The notes under the pieces: generated by a model
Told to the model about the DNA's origin: nothing
Database searches by the model: none
Seen by the model: the letters and a program-made list of their open reading frames with translations, nothing else
Assembly: GCF_003853645.1 (NCBI RefSeq)
Contig: NZ_QTPO01000042.1
Span: forward strand, 1-64,000
Direction: 5' to 3'
Source: Burkholderia sp. Bp9143
GTDB taxonomy: Bacteria; Pseudomonadota; Gammaproteobacteria; Burkholderiales; Burkholderiaceae
Length of the DNA: 64,000 nt
Part shown: positions 52,476 to 61,901 of the stretch, piece after piece
Position numbering within the stretch: position 1 is the first letter of the stretch
Layout of the letters: every line of letters starts with the position of its first letter
Program-made: the position numbers and the translations under genes

Positions 52476-54359
52476 ATGACCACCACCGTGAGACTGACCG
52501 TCAGCCAGGCGCTCGTGCGCTACCTGGCCGCCCTGCGCGCCGAAGTCGTCCAGCCGGACGGCCGCACCGAGATCCTGCCGTACTGCGGCGGCGTGTTCGC
52601 GATCTTCGGGCACGGCAACGTGGCCGGGCTCGGCGAGGCGCTGCACGCCGAGAAGGACCGGCTGCCGACGTTCCGCGCGCACAACGAGCAAGGGATGGCG
52701 AATGCGGCGGTCGCGTTCGCGAAAGCGAATTTCCGCCAGCGGATGATGGCCGCGACGTCGAGCATCGGCCCCGGCGCGACCAACATGCTGACCTCCGCCG
52801 CGCTCGCGCACGTCGGCCGGCTGCCGCTGTTGCTGCTGCCCGGCGACGTGTTCGTGTCGCGGCTGCCCGACCCGGTGCTGCAGCAGGTCGAGGACTTCGA
52901 ACAGGGCGACGTCAGCGCGAACGACTGCTTCCGGCCGGTGACGCGCTACTTCGACCGGATCACGTCGCCGGAGCAACTGCTCGTCGCGCTGCCGCGCGCG
53001 ATCCAGGTGATGACCGACCCCGCGCAGTGCGGCCCCGTGTGTCTCGCGCTACCGCAGGACGTGCAGACCTTCGCGTACGACTGGCCGGAGGATTTCTTCG
53101 CGCCGCCGGTGATCCGGATGCGCCGGCCGCCGGCCGACGCGCTCGAGCTCGCGGATGCGCTGGACGTGTTGAAAGCAGCGAAGAAGCCGCTGATCGTCGC
53201 CGGCGGCGGCGTGCTGTACAGCCAGGCATGGGACGCGCTGCGCACATTCGCCGACACGCACGGCGTGCCGGTCGCCGAATCGCAGGCCGGCAAGGGCAGC
53301 CTCGCGTGGGACCACCCGCTGAACCTCGGATCGATCGGCGTCACGGGCTCGCCCGCCGCGAACCGCGCGGCCGCGCAGGCCGACGTGGTGTTCGCGGTCG
53401 GCACGCGGCTGCAGGACTTCACGACCGGCTCGCATGCGCTGTTCGGCAATGCCACGCTGCTGAGCCTGAACGTGCAGCCGTTCGACGCGGGCAAGAAGCG
53501 CGGCCGTCAATTGATCGCCGATGCGCGCACGGGCCTCGGCCAGCTGTCGGCCGCACTCGCGGGCTGGCGCGCGGATGCGGCGTGGACCGCCGCGAACCGC
53601 GACCAGGCCGCCGCGTGGAACGCGCGCGTGACCGAGCTGACCACGCGCGTGCCGAAGGACACGCTGCCGTACGACGCGGAAGTGATCGGCGCGGTGCGCG
53701 ACTCCGCGGCCGACGCCGGGCGCGACAGCGCGCGCGACGATCTCGTCGTGTGCGCGGCCGGCACGCTGCCGGCCGAGCTGCACAAGCTGTGGCGCAGCGG
53801 CGTGCCGGGCAACTATCACATGGACTACGCGTACTCGTGCATGGGCTACGAGGTCGCCGGCGGCCTCGGCGCGAAGCTCGCGCGGCCCGAGCGCGAAGTG
53901 ATCGTGATCGTCGGCGACGGCTCGTACATGATGCTCAACGCGGAACTCGCGACGTCCGTGATGCTCGGCCGCAAGATCATCGTCGTGATCCTCGACAACC
54001 GCGGCTACGGCTGCATCGAGCGGCTGCAACTGAATTGCGGCGGCGCGAGCTTCAACAACATGCTCGACGACTGCGTACCGGAAGGCGGCGAACCCTCGAC
54101 GATCGACTTCGCGATGCATGCGCGCGCGATGGGCGCCGAAGCCGTGCACGTGCGCGACATCGGTGAGCTGCGCAGCGAGATGAAGCGTGCGCGCGCGGCG
54201 AAGACGAGCCAGGTGCTCGTGATCGACACGACGCACGAGCGCACGACCGCGGACGGCGGCGCATGGTGGGAAGTCGCGGTGCCGCAGGTGTCCGCGCGCG
54301 CCAGCGTCGAACGCGCGCACCAGACGTATCTCGACGAGAAAACCCGGCAGCGGCGCTGA
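52476..54359 (+). CDS. iolD: 3D-(3,5/4)-trihydroxycyclohexane-1,2-dione acylhydrolase
   Basis: The 627-residue thiamine-diphosphate enzyme opens the inositol ring, giving 5-deoxyglucuronate. It has three domains: an N-terminal PYR domain (catalytic-type E in FRAHNEQGMANAAVAFA), a central domain, and a C-terminal PP domain with the ThDP motif GDGSYMMLNAELATSVMLGRK followed by DNRGYGCIERLQ. ATG 52476 (MTTTVRLTVSQALVRYL) is used; the open frame runs further upstream into iolC. It follows iolC by 46 bases. Confidence 0.95.
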   Translation: MTTTVRLTVSQALVRYLAALRAEVVQPDGRTEILPYCGGVFAIFGHGNVAGLGEALHAEKDRLPTFRAHNEQGMANAAVAFAKANFRQRMMAATSSIGPGATNMLTSAALAHVGRLPLLLLPGDVFVSRLPDPVLQQVEDFEQGDVSANDCFRPVTRYFDRITSPEQLLVALPRAIQVMTDPAQCGPVCLALPQDVQTFAYDWPEDFFAPPVIRMRRPPADALELADALDVLKAAKKPLIVAGGGVLYSQAWDALRTFADTHGVPVAESQAGKGSLAWDHPLNLGSIGVTGSPAANRAAAQADVVFAVGTRLQDFTTGSHALFGNATLLSLNVQPFDAGKKRGRQLIADARTGLGQLSAALAGWRADAAWTAANRDQAAAWNARVTELTTRVPKDTLPYDAEVIGAVRDSAADAGRDSARDDLVVCAAGTLPAELHKLWRSGVPGNYHMDYAYSCMGYEVAGGLGAKLARPEREVIVIVGDGSYMMLNAELATSVMLGRKIIVVILDNRGYGCIERLQLNCGGASFNNMLDDCVPEGGEPSTIDFAMHARAMGAEAVHVRDIGELRSEMKRARAAKTSQVLVIDTTHERTTADGGAWWEVAVPQVSARASVERAHQTYLDEKTRQRR

Positions 54360-54413
54360 TTCGTTTCCCTGCCCCGCCCCGCGACAACAACATTCGAACC
54401 AAGGAAGCAAGCC

Positions 54414-55343
54414 ATGAGCTGGAACGTTCGCATCGGTATCAATCCCCTGTCGTGGATGAACGACGACCTGCCGTCGCTCGGCGGCGAGACGCCGCTCGAG
54501 ACGGCGCTGAAGGAAGGCGCCGAGATCGGCTACGCGGGCTTCGAGCTCGGCAACAAGTTTCCGAAGACGGGCCCGGAGCTGAAGGCGAAGCTCGCCGAGT
54601 TCGGGCTCGTATGCGTGTCGGGCTGGTATTCGGGCTTCCTCGCGGAAGTCGCACCGGGCATGAGCGATGCCGACGCGGTCGCCGCCGAGATCGAGCGCTG
54701 CCGCGCGCACATGACGAAGCTGCAGTTCAACGACGTGAAGGTCGTGGTGTACGGCGAATGCGCGGGCACGATCCAGGGCAGCATCGACACGCCGGTCGCG
54801 AAGCGGCCGCGCTTCGTCGACGATGAATCCTGGCGGCGCTACGCGGCGCGCCTCGACGCGTTCGGCGCGCGCCTGCTCGAGACCTACGGGATCAAGCTCG
54901 CCTACCATCACCACATGGGCGCGTACGTCGAATCGCCGGACGACGTCGACCGGCTGATGGCGCTGACCGATCCCGCGAAGGTGTTCCTGCTGTTCGACAC
55001 CGGCCATGCGTATTTCGGCGGTGCGGCCGATCCGGTCGCACTGCTGAAGAAGCACGTGGCGCGCGTCGTGCACGTGCACTGCAAGGACGTGCGGCCGCAG
55101 GTCGTCACGCAGGCGCGCAACGGCGGCTGGAGCTTCCTGAACGGCGTGATCAACGGCACCTTCACCGTGCCGGGCGACGGCGCGCTCGATTACGAAGCGA
55201 CGCTGCGCACGCTGAAGGACGCCGGCTACGAAGGCTGGCTCGTCGTCGAGGCCGAGCAGGACCCGGCCGTCGCGCCGAGCTATCAGTATGCGAAGAAGGG
55301 CTACGAGTCGCTGCGCGCGATCGTCGACCGGTTGAGCGCGTAA
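54414..55343 (+). CDS. iolE: Myo-inosose-2 dehydratase
   Basis: The 309-residue TIM-barrel enzyme dehydrates 2-keto-myo-inositol to the diketone acted on by IolD. Features: VRIGINPLSWMNDDLPSLGG at the start, GYAGFELGNKFPK, LAYHHHMGAYVESPDDVD (metal ligands), LFDTGHAYFGG and VHVHCKDVRPQV. It has a good AAGGAAG ribosome site and follows iolD by 54 bases. Confidence 0.95.
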   Translation: MSWNVRIGINPLSWMNDDLPSLGGETPLETALKEGAEIGYAGFELGNKFPKTGPELKAKLAEFGLVCVSGWYSGFLAEVAPGMSDADAVAAEIERCRAHMTKLQFNDVKVVVYGECAGTIQGSIDTPVAKRPRFVDDESWRRYAARLDAFGARLLETYGIKLAYHHHMGAYVESPDDVDRLMALTDPAKVFLLFDTGHAYFGGAADPVALLKKHVARVVHVHCKDVRPQVVTQARNGGWSFLNGVINGTFTVPGDGALDYEATLRTLKDAGYEGWLVVEAEQDPAVAPSYQYAKKGYESLRAIVDRLSA

Positions 55344-55373
55344 GCCCTGTCACCTCATCGAGAAACTCACGCC

Positions 55374-56192
55374 ATGACGATTTCCCCCCTGCTGGTCAAG
55401 GCATCCGCCGACCGCGAAATCTGCAACGTGACGCCCGAGTCGGCCGGCTGGAAACACGTCGGCTTTCGCGCGCTGCGCTTGAAGGCCGGCGACACCGAAA
55501 CGCTCGACACGGGCACGCGCGAACTGTGCGTCGTCGTGCTCACGGGCACGCTGCGTGCGCAAGTCGACGGCGAAACCTACGACGCGCTCGGCAAGCGCGA
55601 CAGCGTGTTCGAGGAAGTGTCGCCGGACGCGCTGTACGTGCCGGGCGGCAAGACCGTCACGCTGATCGCGACGCGCGACGCGGAAGTCGCGCTGTGCACC
55701 GCGCCTTACGCGAGCGGCGACAAGCACGTGCAGCGCCTCGACGGCGAACGGATGCGCCGCGCGGTGCGCGGGCAAGGCACCAACACGCGCTACGTGTGCG
55801 ACATCCTGATGGGCGACAACCCGGCCGCGGACCGGCTGCTCGTCGTCGAAGTGATCACGCCCGCGAGCCATTCGAGCAGCTATCCGCCGCACAAGCACGA
55901 TCGCGACGCGGCGCCCGACGAAACGTCGCTCGAGGAAACCTATTACCACCGGATCGATCCGCCGCAGGGCTTCGCGTTCCAGCGCGTGTACACGGACGAC
56001 CGCAGCCTCGACGAAGCGTGCGCGGTCGAGAACCACGACGTCGTGATGGTGCCGCGCGGCTATCACCCGGTGGTCGCGCCGCACGGCTACAACCTGTATT
56101 ACCTGAACGTGATGGCCGGGCCGAGCCGCGCGTGGGCGTTCAAGAACGATCCCGCGCACGAGTGGATGCTCGACGCGGCGCCCAAGCGCTAA
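55374..56192 (+). CDS. iolB: 5-deoxy-glucuronate isomerase
   Basis: The 272-residue double-cupin isomerase converts 5-deoxyglucuronate to 5-keto-2-deoxygluconate, the substrate of IolC. It has the ESAGWKHVGFRALRLKAGD start, RYVCDILMGDNPAADRLLVVEVITP, and SSYPPHKHDRDAAPDETSLEE with metal-binding His and Glu. The C-terminal cupin is VPRGYHPVVAPHGYNLYYLNVMAG. It follows iolE by 30 bases. Confidence 0.95.
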   Translation: MTISPLLVKASADREICNVTPESAGWKHVGFRALRLKAGDTETLDTGTRELCVVVLTGTLRAQVDGETYDALGKRDSVFEEVSPDALYVPGGKTVTLIATRDAEVALCTAPYASGDKHVQRLDGERMRRAVRGQGTNTRYVCDILMGDNPAADRLLVVEVITPASHSSSYPPHKHDRDAAPDETSLEETYYHRIDPPQGFAFQRVYTDDRSLDEACAVENHDVVMVPRGYHPVVAPHGYNLYYLNVMAGPSRAWAFKNDPAHEWMLDAAPKR

Positions 56193-56284
56193 AGCGTTGA
56201 TGCGTTGATGCACTGAACGATCGACGGCGGACGCGCGACGCAGGACACGCGCGCGAACCGGATTTGCGACGACACGGAGCTGCC

Positions 56285-56779
56285 ATGGTGCCCCCCTTCC
56301 CGCGCTTCGCACCCACGCCTTTCGGCGACACTGCGTCGGCCCCGATGCTGTCGCACTTCGATGCCGACGTCGCGCGCCGGCTCGGCGACATCGCGGTCAA
56401 TCTCGCGTCGCGGCGCGGGCTGCCGATCGCGGTCGGCATCGTCGGTGAAGCCGCACCGCTGTTCTATTGCGCACTGGACGGCAGCCGCGCCGACGACAGC
56501 GACGCGATCCGCCGCCGGCAGAACACGGTGTTTCGTTTCGGCGTCAGTTCGCTCGAGGTCGGTGCGCGCTTTCGCCGCGCCGGCTGGTCGTTGCGGTCGC
56601 AGGGATTGTCGGACGCCGACTATGCGCTCGACGGCGGCGGCGTGCCGTTACGGCTTGCCGGCGGCGGGATCGTCGGCGCGATGACGATCGCAGGGCTCGA
56701 CGACGAACGCGATCACGCGCTCGTCGTCGAGAGCCTGCGCTGGCATGTCGGCGCGAACGCGCTCGCGATGATCGCATAG
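56285..56779 (+). CDS. UPF0303/HbpS-like (heme-degrading domain) protein
   Basis: This 164-residue protein resembles the UPF0303 family (yeast YBR137W, GlcG/HbpS-like fold): FDADVARRLGDIAVNLASRRGLPIAVGI, RRRQNTVFRFGVSSLEVG and LDDERDHALVVESLRW. ATG 56285 has GGAG 5 bases upstream. It lies 92 bases after iolB, in the same direction, and may be read with the iol operon or alone. Function in inositol use is unknown. Confidence 0.78.
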   Translation: MVPPFPRFAPTPFGDTASAPMLSHFDADVARRLGDIAVNLASRRGLPIAVGIVGEAAPLFYCALDGSRADDSDAIRRRQNTVFRFGVSSLEVGARFRRAGWSLRSQGLSDADYALDGGGVPLRLAGGGIVGAMTIAGLDDERDHALVVESLRWHVGANALAMIA

Positions 56780-56801
56780 CGGCGCACGCCGACCTGGCGC
56801 G

Positions 56802-57548
56802 TCAGTGCAGCCCGCCGCTCGCGACGAGACGTTCGCCGGTCAGCCAGCGTGCATCGTCCGATGCGAGGAACACCGCCACCGACGCGATGTCGTCCGGCTC
56901 GCCGAGGCGGCCGAGCGGCGTCTCGCTGCGCACCTGCTTGTCGAGATCCGAGCCGATGATGCCCGCGCTGTGCGTGCCTTCGGTCACGACCATCCCCGGG
57001 TTGATCGCGTTCACGCGAATCTTGCGCGGGCCGAGCTCGAGCGCGAGCACGCCGGTGATCGCGTCGACGGCGCCCTTGGTGCCGCTGTACACGGCGCTCG
57101 CGGGCGGCGTGATGCTCGTCACCACCGAGCTGATGTTGATGATGCTCGCGCCTTCGCCGAGATGCTTGACCGCTGCCTGCGTCGTCAGCAGCACGCCGAG
57201 CACGTTCGTGTCGAACTGCCGGCGATAGTGCTCTTCGGTGATCGCTTCGATCGGCGCGAATTCGTAGACACCGGAGTTGTTGACCAGCACGTCGAGACGG
57301 CCGTAGGTGTCGATCGCGGTATCGACGATGCGCTGTGCGTCCGTTGCCTTCGTCACGTCGCCGCCGACCGCGACCGCGCGGCCGCCCGCTTCGACGATCG
57401 CGCTCACGACCGCGTCGGCACCGGCCTTGCTGCTCGCGTAGTTGACGACGACCGACGCGCCCTCGGCGGCCAGCGCCCTGGCGATCGCGGCGCCGATACC
57501 CTTGGACGCGCCCGTGACGATCGCCACCTTGCCTGTCAGCTTGCTCAT
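56802..57548 (-). CDS. Short-chain dehydrogenase/reductase (FabG-like)
   Basis: The 248-residue classical SDR has the NAD(P) loop VTGASKGIGAAIARA, NNSG in place of the usual NNAG, the catalytic serine in NISSVVTS, and YSGTKG holding the active Tyr and Lys. The C-terminal LTGERLVASGGLH matches the family end. The ASKGI/NYASS loop suggests NADP preference. It is convergent with the UPF0303 gene and has no obvious pathway partner. Confidence 0.88.
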   Translation of the reverse strand: MSKLTGKVAIVTGASKGIGAAIARALAAEGASVVVNYASSKAGADAVVSAIVEAGGRAVAVGGDVTKATDAQRIVDTAIDTYGRLDVLVNNSGVYEFAPIEAITEEHYRRQFDTNVLGVLLTTQAAVKHLGEGASIINISSVVTSITPPASAVYSGTKGAVDAITGVLALELGPRKIRVNAINPGMVVTEGTHSAGIIGSDLDKQVRSETPLGRLGEPDDIASVAVFLASDDARWLTGERLVASGGLH

Positions 57549-57717
57549 GATTTCATTCCTCTATCGGAAGACCTTCGATGGATGGGTGCCGGTTGCCGTT
57601 TGCGGCTGGCGTGGTGAACCGGCCTTGCTGTGCATATTGGGGGGGCGCGCGGCGGCGATAAAGCGGCTCGGCACGAATTGACTGGCGGGGTTTGCCGAAC
57701 AATCGGCGGGTGGAGGG

Positions 57718-58422
57718 TCAGCCGGCGCTGAGCCACGCGCGGGCAACGTCGCCTCCGACCCCTTCAAGCGCGCCGTCGTAGACGATCCGCCCGCGCCCCA
57801 TCACCGCGACGCGCTGCGCAAGCCGCGGCGCGAGTTGCAGCCGCTGCTCGATCAGCAGGATCGCGACGCCGTCGGCCTGCAGCGCGGCCAGGCAGGTGCC
57901 GACCGCGTCGACCGCGAGCGGTGCGAGCCCTTCGGCCGGTTCGTCGACGATCAGCATGCGCGGGCGTCCCGCGAGCGCGCGCACCAGCGCGAGCACCTGC
58001 TGCTCGCCGCCCGACAGCCGCCCGGCCTTCACGTCCGCCCGTGCCGCCAGCAGCGGAAAGCGCGCGAGCAGCCGGTCGAGCGCCGCGCGTTCGGCCGCGC
58101 CGCGTGTGCCGCGCAGCCCGAGCCGCAGGTTGTCGCGCACGCTCAGCAGCGGAAACACGTCGCGGCTTTCGGCGACGTAAGCGACGCCGCGCCGCGCGAT
58201 CTCGAACGTGCGCGCGCCCGCGCATTCGGCGCCGGCGATGCGCACCGAGCCCGCGGTGCGCACGAGTCCCATCACGGCCTTCGCGAGCGTCGAGCGGCCC
58301 GAGCCGTTGCGGCCGAGCAGCGCGAGCGTCTCGCCCGGCGCGAGCGTGAGATCGACGCCGTCGAGCACGGGCTGCATCCCGTACCACGCGCGCAGGCCGC
58401 GGATGTCGACCAGCGCGCTCAT
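57718..58422 (-). CDS. Branched-chain-type ABC transporter ATPase, LivF-like, with variant Walker A
   Basis: The 234-residue ATPase has the LivF layout: Walker A LLGRNGSGRSTLAKAVMG near residue 40, signature LSGGEQQVLALVRAL, Walker B MLIVDEPAEGLAPL and the switch EQR. In the P-loop the usual Lys is replaced by Arg (GRNGSGRST). Arginine variants occur in some LivF relatives, but activity should be checked. Its ATG overlaps the LivG stop (ATGA). It is the last gene of the transporter operon. Confidence 0.85.
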   Translation of the reverse strand: MSALVDIRGLRAWYGMQPVLDGVDLTLAPGETLALLGRNGSGRSTLAKAVMGLVRTAGSVRIAGAECAGARTFEIARRGVAYVAESRDVFPLLSVRDNLRLGLRGTRGAAERAALDRLLARFPLLAARADVKAGRLSGGEQQVLALVRALAGRPRMLIVDEPAEGLAPLAVDAVGTCLAALQADGVAILLIEQRLQLAPRLAQRVAVMGRGRIVYDGALEGVGGDVARAWLSAG

Positions 58423-59168
58423 GCGCCCTCGCCGAGATAGGCGGCGCGCACGGCAGGATCGGCACGGATCGCGTCGGGCGCACCGGTCGCGACCACCGTG
58501 CCGCGCACGAGCACCGTGATGCGCTCGGCGAAGCCGAACACCGCATCCATGTCGTGCTCGATCATCAGCACCGTGCGGCCCTGCGTCGTCGCGCGGATCA
58601 GCGCGATCATCCGCGCCGCCTGGTCGCGGTTCATGCCGGCCGTCGGTTCGTCGAGCAGCAGCGTGCGCGCGCCGCTCGCGAGCGCGATGCCGAGATCGAG
58701 CGCGCGCTGTTCCGCATAGCCGAGTTCGCCGGCCGGCGCGTCGCGCCGCGCATCGAGGCCGATGTCGTGCAGCACGCGCGCGGCCGCGCGATCGACCGAC
58801 GCCGATTCGCGCAGCCGGTTCCACCAGCGCCGCCGCTCGGCCGGCGCATGCAGCGCCGCGCAGCGCAGGTTGTCGAACACGGAGAGCCGTGCGAACGCGC
58901 TCGTCTGCTGGAAACTGCGGCCGATGCCGAGCCGGCTCGCGACGACCGGCCCGCGCCCGCGCAGCTCGACGCCGTGCAGCACGACGCGCCCGCGCGTCGG
59001 CCGCGTCGCACCGGCAATCACGCCGAACAGCGTCGACTTGCCCGCGCCGTTCGGCCCGATCAGCGCGTGACGCTCGCCGGCCGGGACGCTCAGGTCGATG
59101 CCGTCGAGCACGGTCTGCACGCCGAAGCGCTGCACGATCCCGTGGAGCGCGATCGCGTTGCCGTTCAT
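58419..59168 (-). CDS. Branched-chain-type ABC transporter ATPase, LivG-like
   Basis: The 249-residue ATPase has a normal Walker A ALIGPNGAGKSTLFGV, Q-loop GIGRSFQQTSAFARLSVFDNLR, LivG-type Walker B LLLDEPTAGMNRDQA and switch EHDMDAVF. The signature is degenerate (LGYAEQRALDLGIAL, where LSYGEQR is usual). Its start overlaps the LivM stop by four bases (ATGA). It probably forms a heterodimer with the LivF-like subunit. Confidence 0.87.
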   Translation of the reverse strand: MNGNAIALHGIVQRFGVQTVLDGIDLSVPAGERHALIGPNGAGKSTLFGVIAGATRPTRGRVVLHGVELRGRGPVVASRLGIGRSFQQTSAFARLSVFDNLRCAALHAPAERRRWWNRLRESASVDRAAARVLHDIGLDARRDAPAGELGYAEQRALDLGIALASGARTLLLDEPTAGMNRDQAARMIALIRATTQGRTVLMIEHDMDAVFGFAERITVLVRGTVVATGAPDAIRADPAVRAAYLGEGA

Positions 59169-60391
59169 TGACCGTCCTCCCGCTTGCCGTGCCCGTGGTT
59201 CATCAGCCGCGCGCGCCAGCCCCAGAGCAGCGTGCCGATGCCGGCCGCCGAGCACGCGACGACCCAGCCGGCCGGTGCATCGGCGTCGATGCCCCACGCG
59301 CCGAACGCGATGCCGGTGCCGTCGTCCTGTGCGAAGCGCCACGCATAGCCGAGTTCGGCCGCGCAGACGATCGCGATCCCCCAGAACACGCAGGCGCCGA
59401 CGCCGCACAGCACGCGCCAGCGCTCGGCGGCCGGTGCGTCACGGCGCAACGCATGCGCGAGCGCCTGCGCGATGCCCGCGATCCCGCGCGGCGCGGCGAC
59501 GACGACCGCGACGAACAGCACGCCGAGATACAGCGCCCATGCGCGCGACACACCCGCGACGACGACGCTCAACGCGGTCAGCACGACGGCACCGGCCGCC
59601 GGCCCGAAGAACGTGCCGGTGCCGCCGATCACCGCGGCGATCAGCACGGTCGCCGAACGCGCCATCGACACGCTGTCGGGCGTCGCGATCTCGACGTCGA
59701 TCAGCGTCAGCGTGCCGGCGATGCCCGCGAAGAACGACGCGCAGGTGACCATCGCGAGCCGCACGCGGCGCGGCTCGGTGCCGAGCGCGGCAACGCGCGC
59801 GGGGTTGTCGCGCACCGCGTTCGCGAGGCGCGCGAGCGGCGTACGCGTCAGCGCATGCATCGCCAGCGCCGACACGATGCACCATCCGGCAATCACGGCG
59901 TAGGCCTGCGTTTCCGCGCCGAAATGCCAGCCGCCCCAGGGCGGGCCGCTCGCGCGGTCGATCGGCACGCCGCCGAGACCGCCGAACCACGCGGGCACGC
60001 TCCACGCCGCGGCCGCGACGCATTCGCCGAGACCGAGCGTGATCATCGCGAACACGGTGCCCGCGCGGCGTGTCGCGAGCAAGGCGGCCATGAACCCGAA
60101 GCCCGCGCCGGCCACGCCACCGACGAGCGGCAACAGCGGCAGCGGGCCGCCGACATGATTGAACCAGTGTGCGGCCGCGAACGCGCCGAGGCCCGCGCAT
60201 GCGGCATGGCCGAACGACAGCAGACCTGTCGTGCCGAGTTGCAGGTTGTATGACAGCGCGAGCACGACGAGTGCGGCCGTCTGCGCGAGATAGCCGAGCA
60301 CCGCGCCATGCGGCCACAGCCACGCGGGCAAAACCAGGCACACGACGAACAGCACCCAGCGCAACGCGCCGGCCCGCGCGTGGCTAGCCAT
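59165..60391 (-). CDS. Branched-chain-type ABC transporter permease, LivM-like
   Basis: This 408-residue, roughly ten-helix permease has the LivM N-terminus (ALSYNLQLGTTGLLSFGHAACAGLGA), GTVFAMITLGLGE, and RLANAVRDNPARVAALGTEPRRVRLAM (ATPase-contact loop). GGTGTFFGPAAGAVVLT and a C-terminal extension with two more helices follow. GTG 60397 is an alternative start. It overlaps the LivH gene by 8 bases. Confidence 0.87.
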   Translation of the reverse strand: MASHARAGALRWVLFVVCLVLPAWLWPHGAVLGYLAQTAALVVLALSYNLQLGTTGLLSFGHAACAGLGAFAAAHWFNHVGGPLPLLPLVGGVAGAGFGFMAALLATRRAGTVFAMITLGLGECVAAAAWSVPAWFGGLGGVPIDRASGPPWGGWHFGAETQAYAVIAGWCIVSALAMHALTRTPLARLANAVRDNPARVAALGTEPRRVRLAMVTCASFFAGIAGTLTLIDVEIATPDSVSMARSATVLIAAVIGGTGTFFGPAAGAVVLTALSVVVAGVSRAWALYLGVLFVAVVVAAPRGIAGIAQALAHALRRDAPAAERWRVLCGVGACVFWGIAIVCAAELGYAWRFAQDDGTGIAFGAWGIDADAPAGWVVACSAAGIGTLLWGWRARLMNHGHGKREDGQ

Positions 60392-61334
60392 CGACACGCT
60401 CGCCGAACAGCCCGCGCGGACGGGCGACCAGCACCGCGACGAGCAGCAGGTACGGAACCAGCGGGGCGAGTTGCGCGATCGACACGGCAGCGACGCTGTC
60501 GGGCAGCGCGATGCCTGCCGATTGCGCGAGATCGCGCAGCGACGTGTCGCTGGACGCCGCGAAAGTCTGCGCGAAGCCGACCGCGAGCGACGCGACGAAC
60601 GCGCCGCCGAGCGAACCGAGCCCGCCGATCACGACCACCGCGAACACCACCGACCCGACGGTCTCGGCCAGCGCCGGCTCGATCACCGCGAGCGGCGCGC
60701 CGATCACGCCGGCCAGCGCCGCGAGCGCGGTGCCCGCGCCGAACAGCCCCGTCATCACGCGCGGCACGTCGTAGCCGAGCGCTTCGACGGCCGCGCGGTG
60801 CGTGAGCGCGGCGCGCACGACCAGCCCGATCCGCGACGCGCGCAACAGCGCGCCGAGCGCGACCAGCATCGCCGCGGACATCGCCATCATGAACAGCCGG
60901 TAGCGCGGCAGCGCGAGGCCGAACACGGTCACCGGCGCGCCGTCGAACGGCTGCGGCACCGGAGCCGGCAGCGGCGCGAGGCCCCACAGAAGTTTCGCGC
61001 CCTCGCCGATCAGGTACGCGAGGCCGAAGGTCAGCAACAGTTCGCTCGTGTGGCCGCCGCGCGCCTGCACGCGGCGCAGCAGCCCGCGCTCGCAGCCGGC
61101 GCCCAGCAGCCCGACCGCGAGCGGCGCGAGCACGAGCGCGGGCCAGAAGCCCGCGCGGGCCGCGATGCTGTAGCCGACGTACGCGCCGAGCATGTAGAAG
61201 CTCGCATGCGCGAAGTTCAGCACGCCCTGCACGCTGAAAATCAGCGTCAGGCCGGCCGACAGCATGAACAGCAGCAACCCGTAGCTGAGGCCGTTGAACG
61301 CCTGGAGCGCGAACGCGTGCACCACCGCGCCCAT
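60384..61334 (-). CDS. Branched-chain-type ABC transporter permease, LivH-like
   Basis: This 316-residue permease starts with the LivH pattern ALQAFNGLSYGLLLFMLSAGLTLIFSVQGVLNFAHASFYMLGAYVGY. The ATPase-contact loop VRAALTHRAAVEALGYDVPRV and the GGLGSLGGAFVASLAVG motif follow. Its ATG shares one base with the thioesterase stop (TGATG). No periplasmic binding protein gene is next to the operon, so the substrate is open. Confidence 0.88.
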   Translation of the reverse strand: MGAVVHAFALQAFNGLSYGLLLFMLSAGLTLIFSVQGVLNFAHASFYMLGAYVGYSIAARAGFWPALVLAPLAVGLLGAGCERGLLRRVQARGGHTSELLLTFGLAYLIGEGAKLLWGLAPLPAPVPQPFDGAPVTVFGLALPRYRLFMMAMSAAMLVALGALLRASRIGLVVRAALTHRAAVEALGYDVPRVMTGLFGAGTALAALAGVIGAPLAVIEPALAETVGSVVFAVVVIGGLGSLGGAFVASLAVGFAQTFAASSDTSLRDLAQSAGIALPDSVAAVSIAQLAPLVPYLLLVAVLVARPRGLFGERVDG

Positions 61335-61771
61335 CAGCCGGCGAGCGGTTCGAGCGCCGCGCGCAGCGCGTCCGGCAGCGGCACCGGGCGGCGCGTGCCG
61401 CGATCGACGTATACATGCACGAAATGCCCCTGCGCGGCCGGCGCGGATTCCCCCGCCGCGAACAGCCCGATCTCGTAGCGCACGCTCGACGTGCCGAGTT
61501 TCGCGACGCGCAGCCCCGCATCGACCGACTGCGGGAACACGAGCGGCGCGAAGTAGTTGCACTGCGTCTCGACCACGAGCCCGATCGTCTGCCCGTGCTC
61601 GACGTCGAGCACGCCCGCGCGGATCAGGTATTCGTTCACGACGGTGTCGAAGTAGCTGTAGTAGACGACGTTGTTCACGTGCCCGTAGACGTCGTTGTCC
61701 ATCCAGCGGGTCGTAATCGGCAGGAAGTGGCGATAGGCGTCGCGCGGACGCGGCTGCGGCTTGTCGGACAT
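61334..61771 (-). CDS. Acyl-CoA thioesterase, 4HBT (hotdog) family
   Basis: The 145-residue hotdog-fold thioesterase has the 4-hydroxybenzoyl-CoA-type active site TTRWMDNDVYGHVNNVVYYSYFDTVVNEYL, with the usual Asp and His. It should hydrolyse a CoA thioester, probably of an aromatic or short-chain acid. It is the first gene of the run thioesterase, LivH, LivM, LivG, LivF, with overlapping ends, which suggests that the transported substrate is an acid handled as a CoA ester. Confidence 0.88.
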   Translation of the reverse strand: MSDKPQPRPRDAYRHFLPITTRWMDNDVYGHVNNVVYYSYFDTVVNEYLIRAGVLDVEHGQTIGLVVETQCNYFAPLVFPQSVDAGLRVAKLGTSSVRYEIGLFAAGESAPAAQGHFVHVYVDRGTRRPVPLPDALRAALEPLAG

Positions 61772-61901
61772 GGCGATGGCGGTCAGGACGAGGAGGACGT
61801 CGCGCGGCGGCCGTGCGGGACGGCCCGCCCGCGAACGGCGGAATGCCGCGTCGCGACCGTGCGCGGCGCGGCGGATGACATGCCGGGAGCGGCGCGGCCC
61901 A

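Noticed and set aside
56193..56284. Short direct repeats (GCGTTGATGC) after iolB
   Set aside because: Only two short overlapping copies; no sign of a mobile element or regulatory array.
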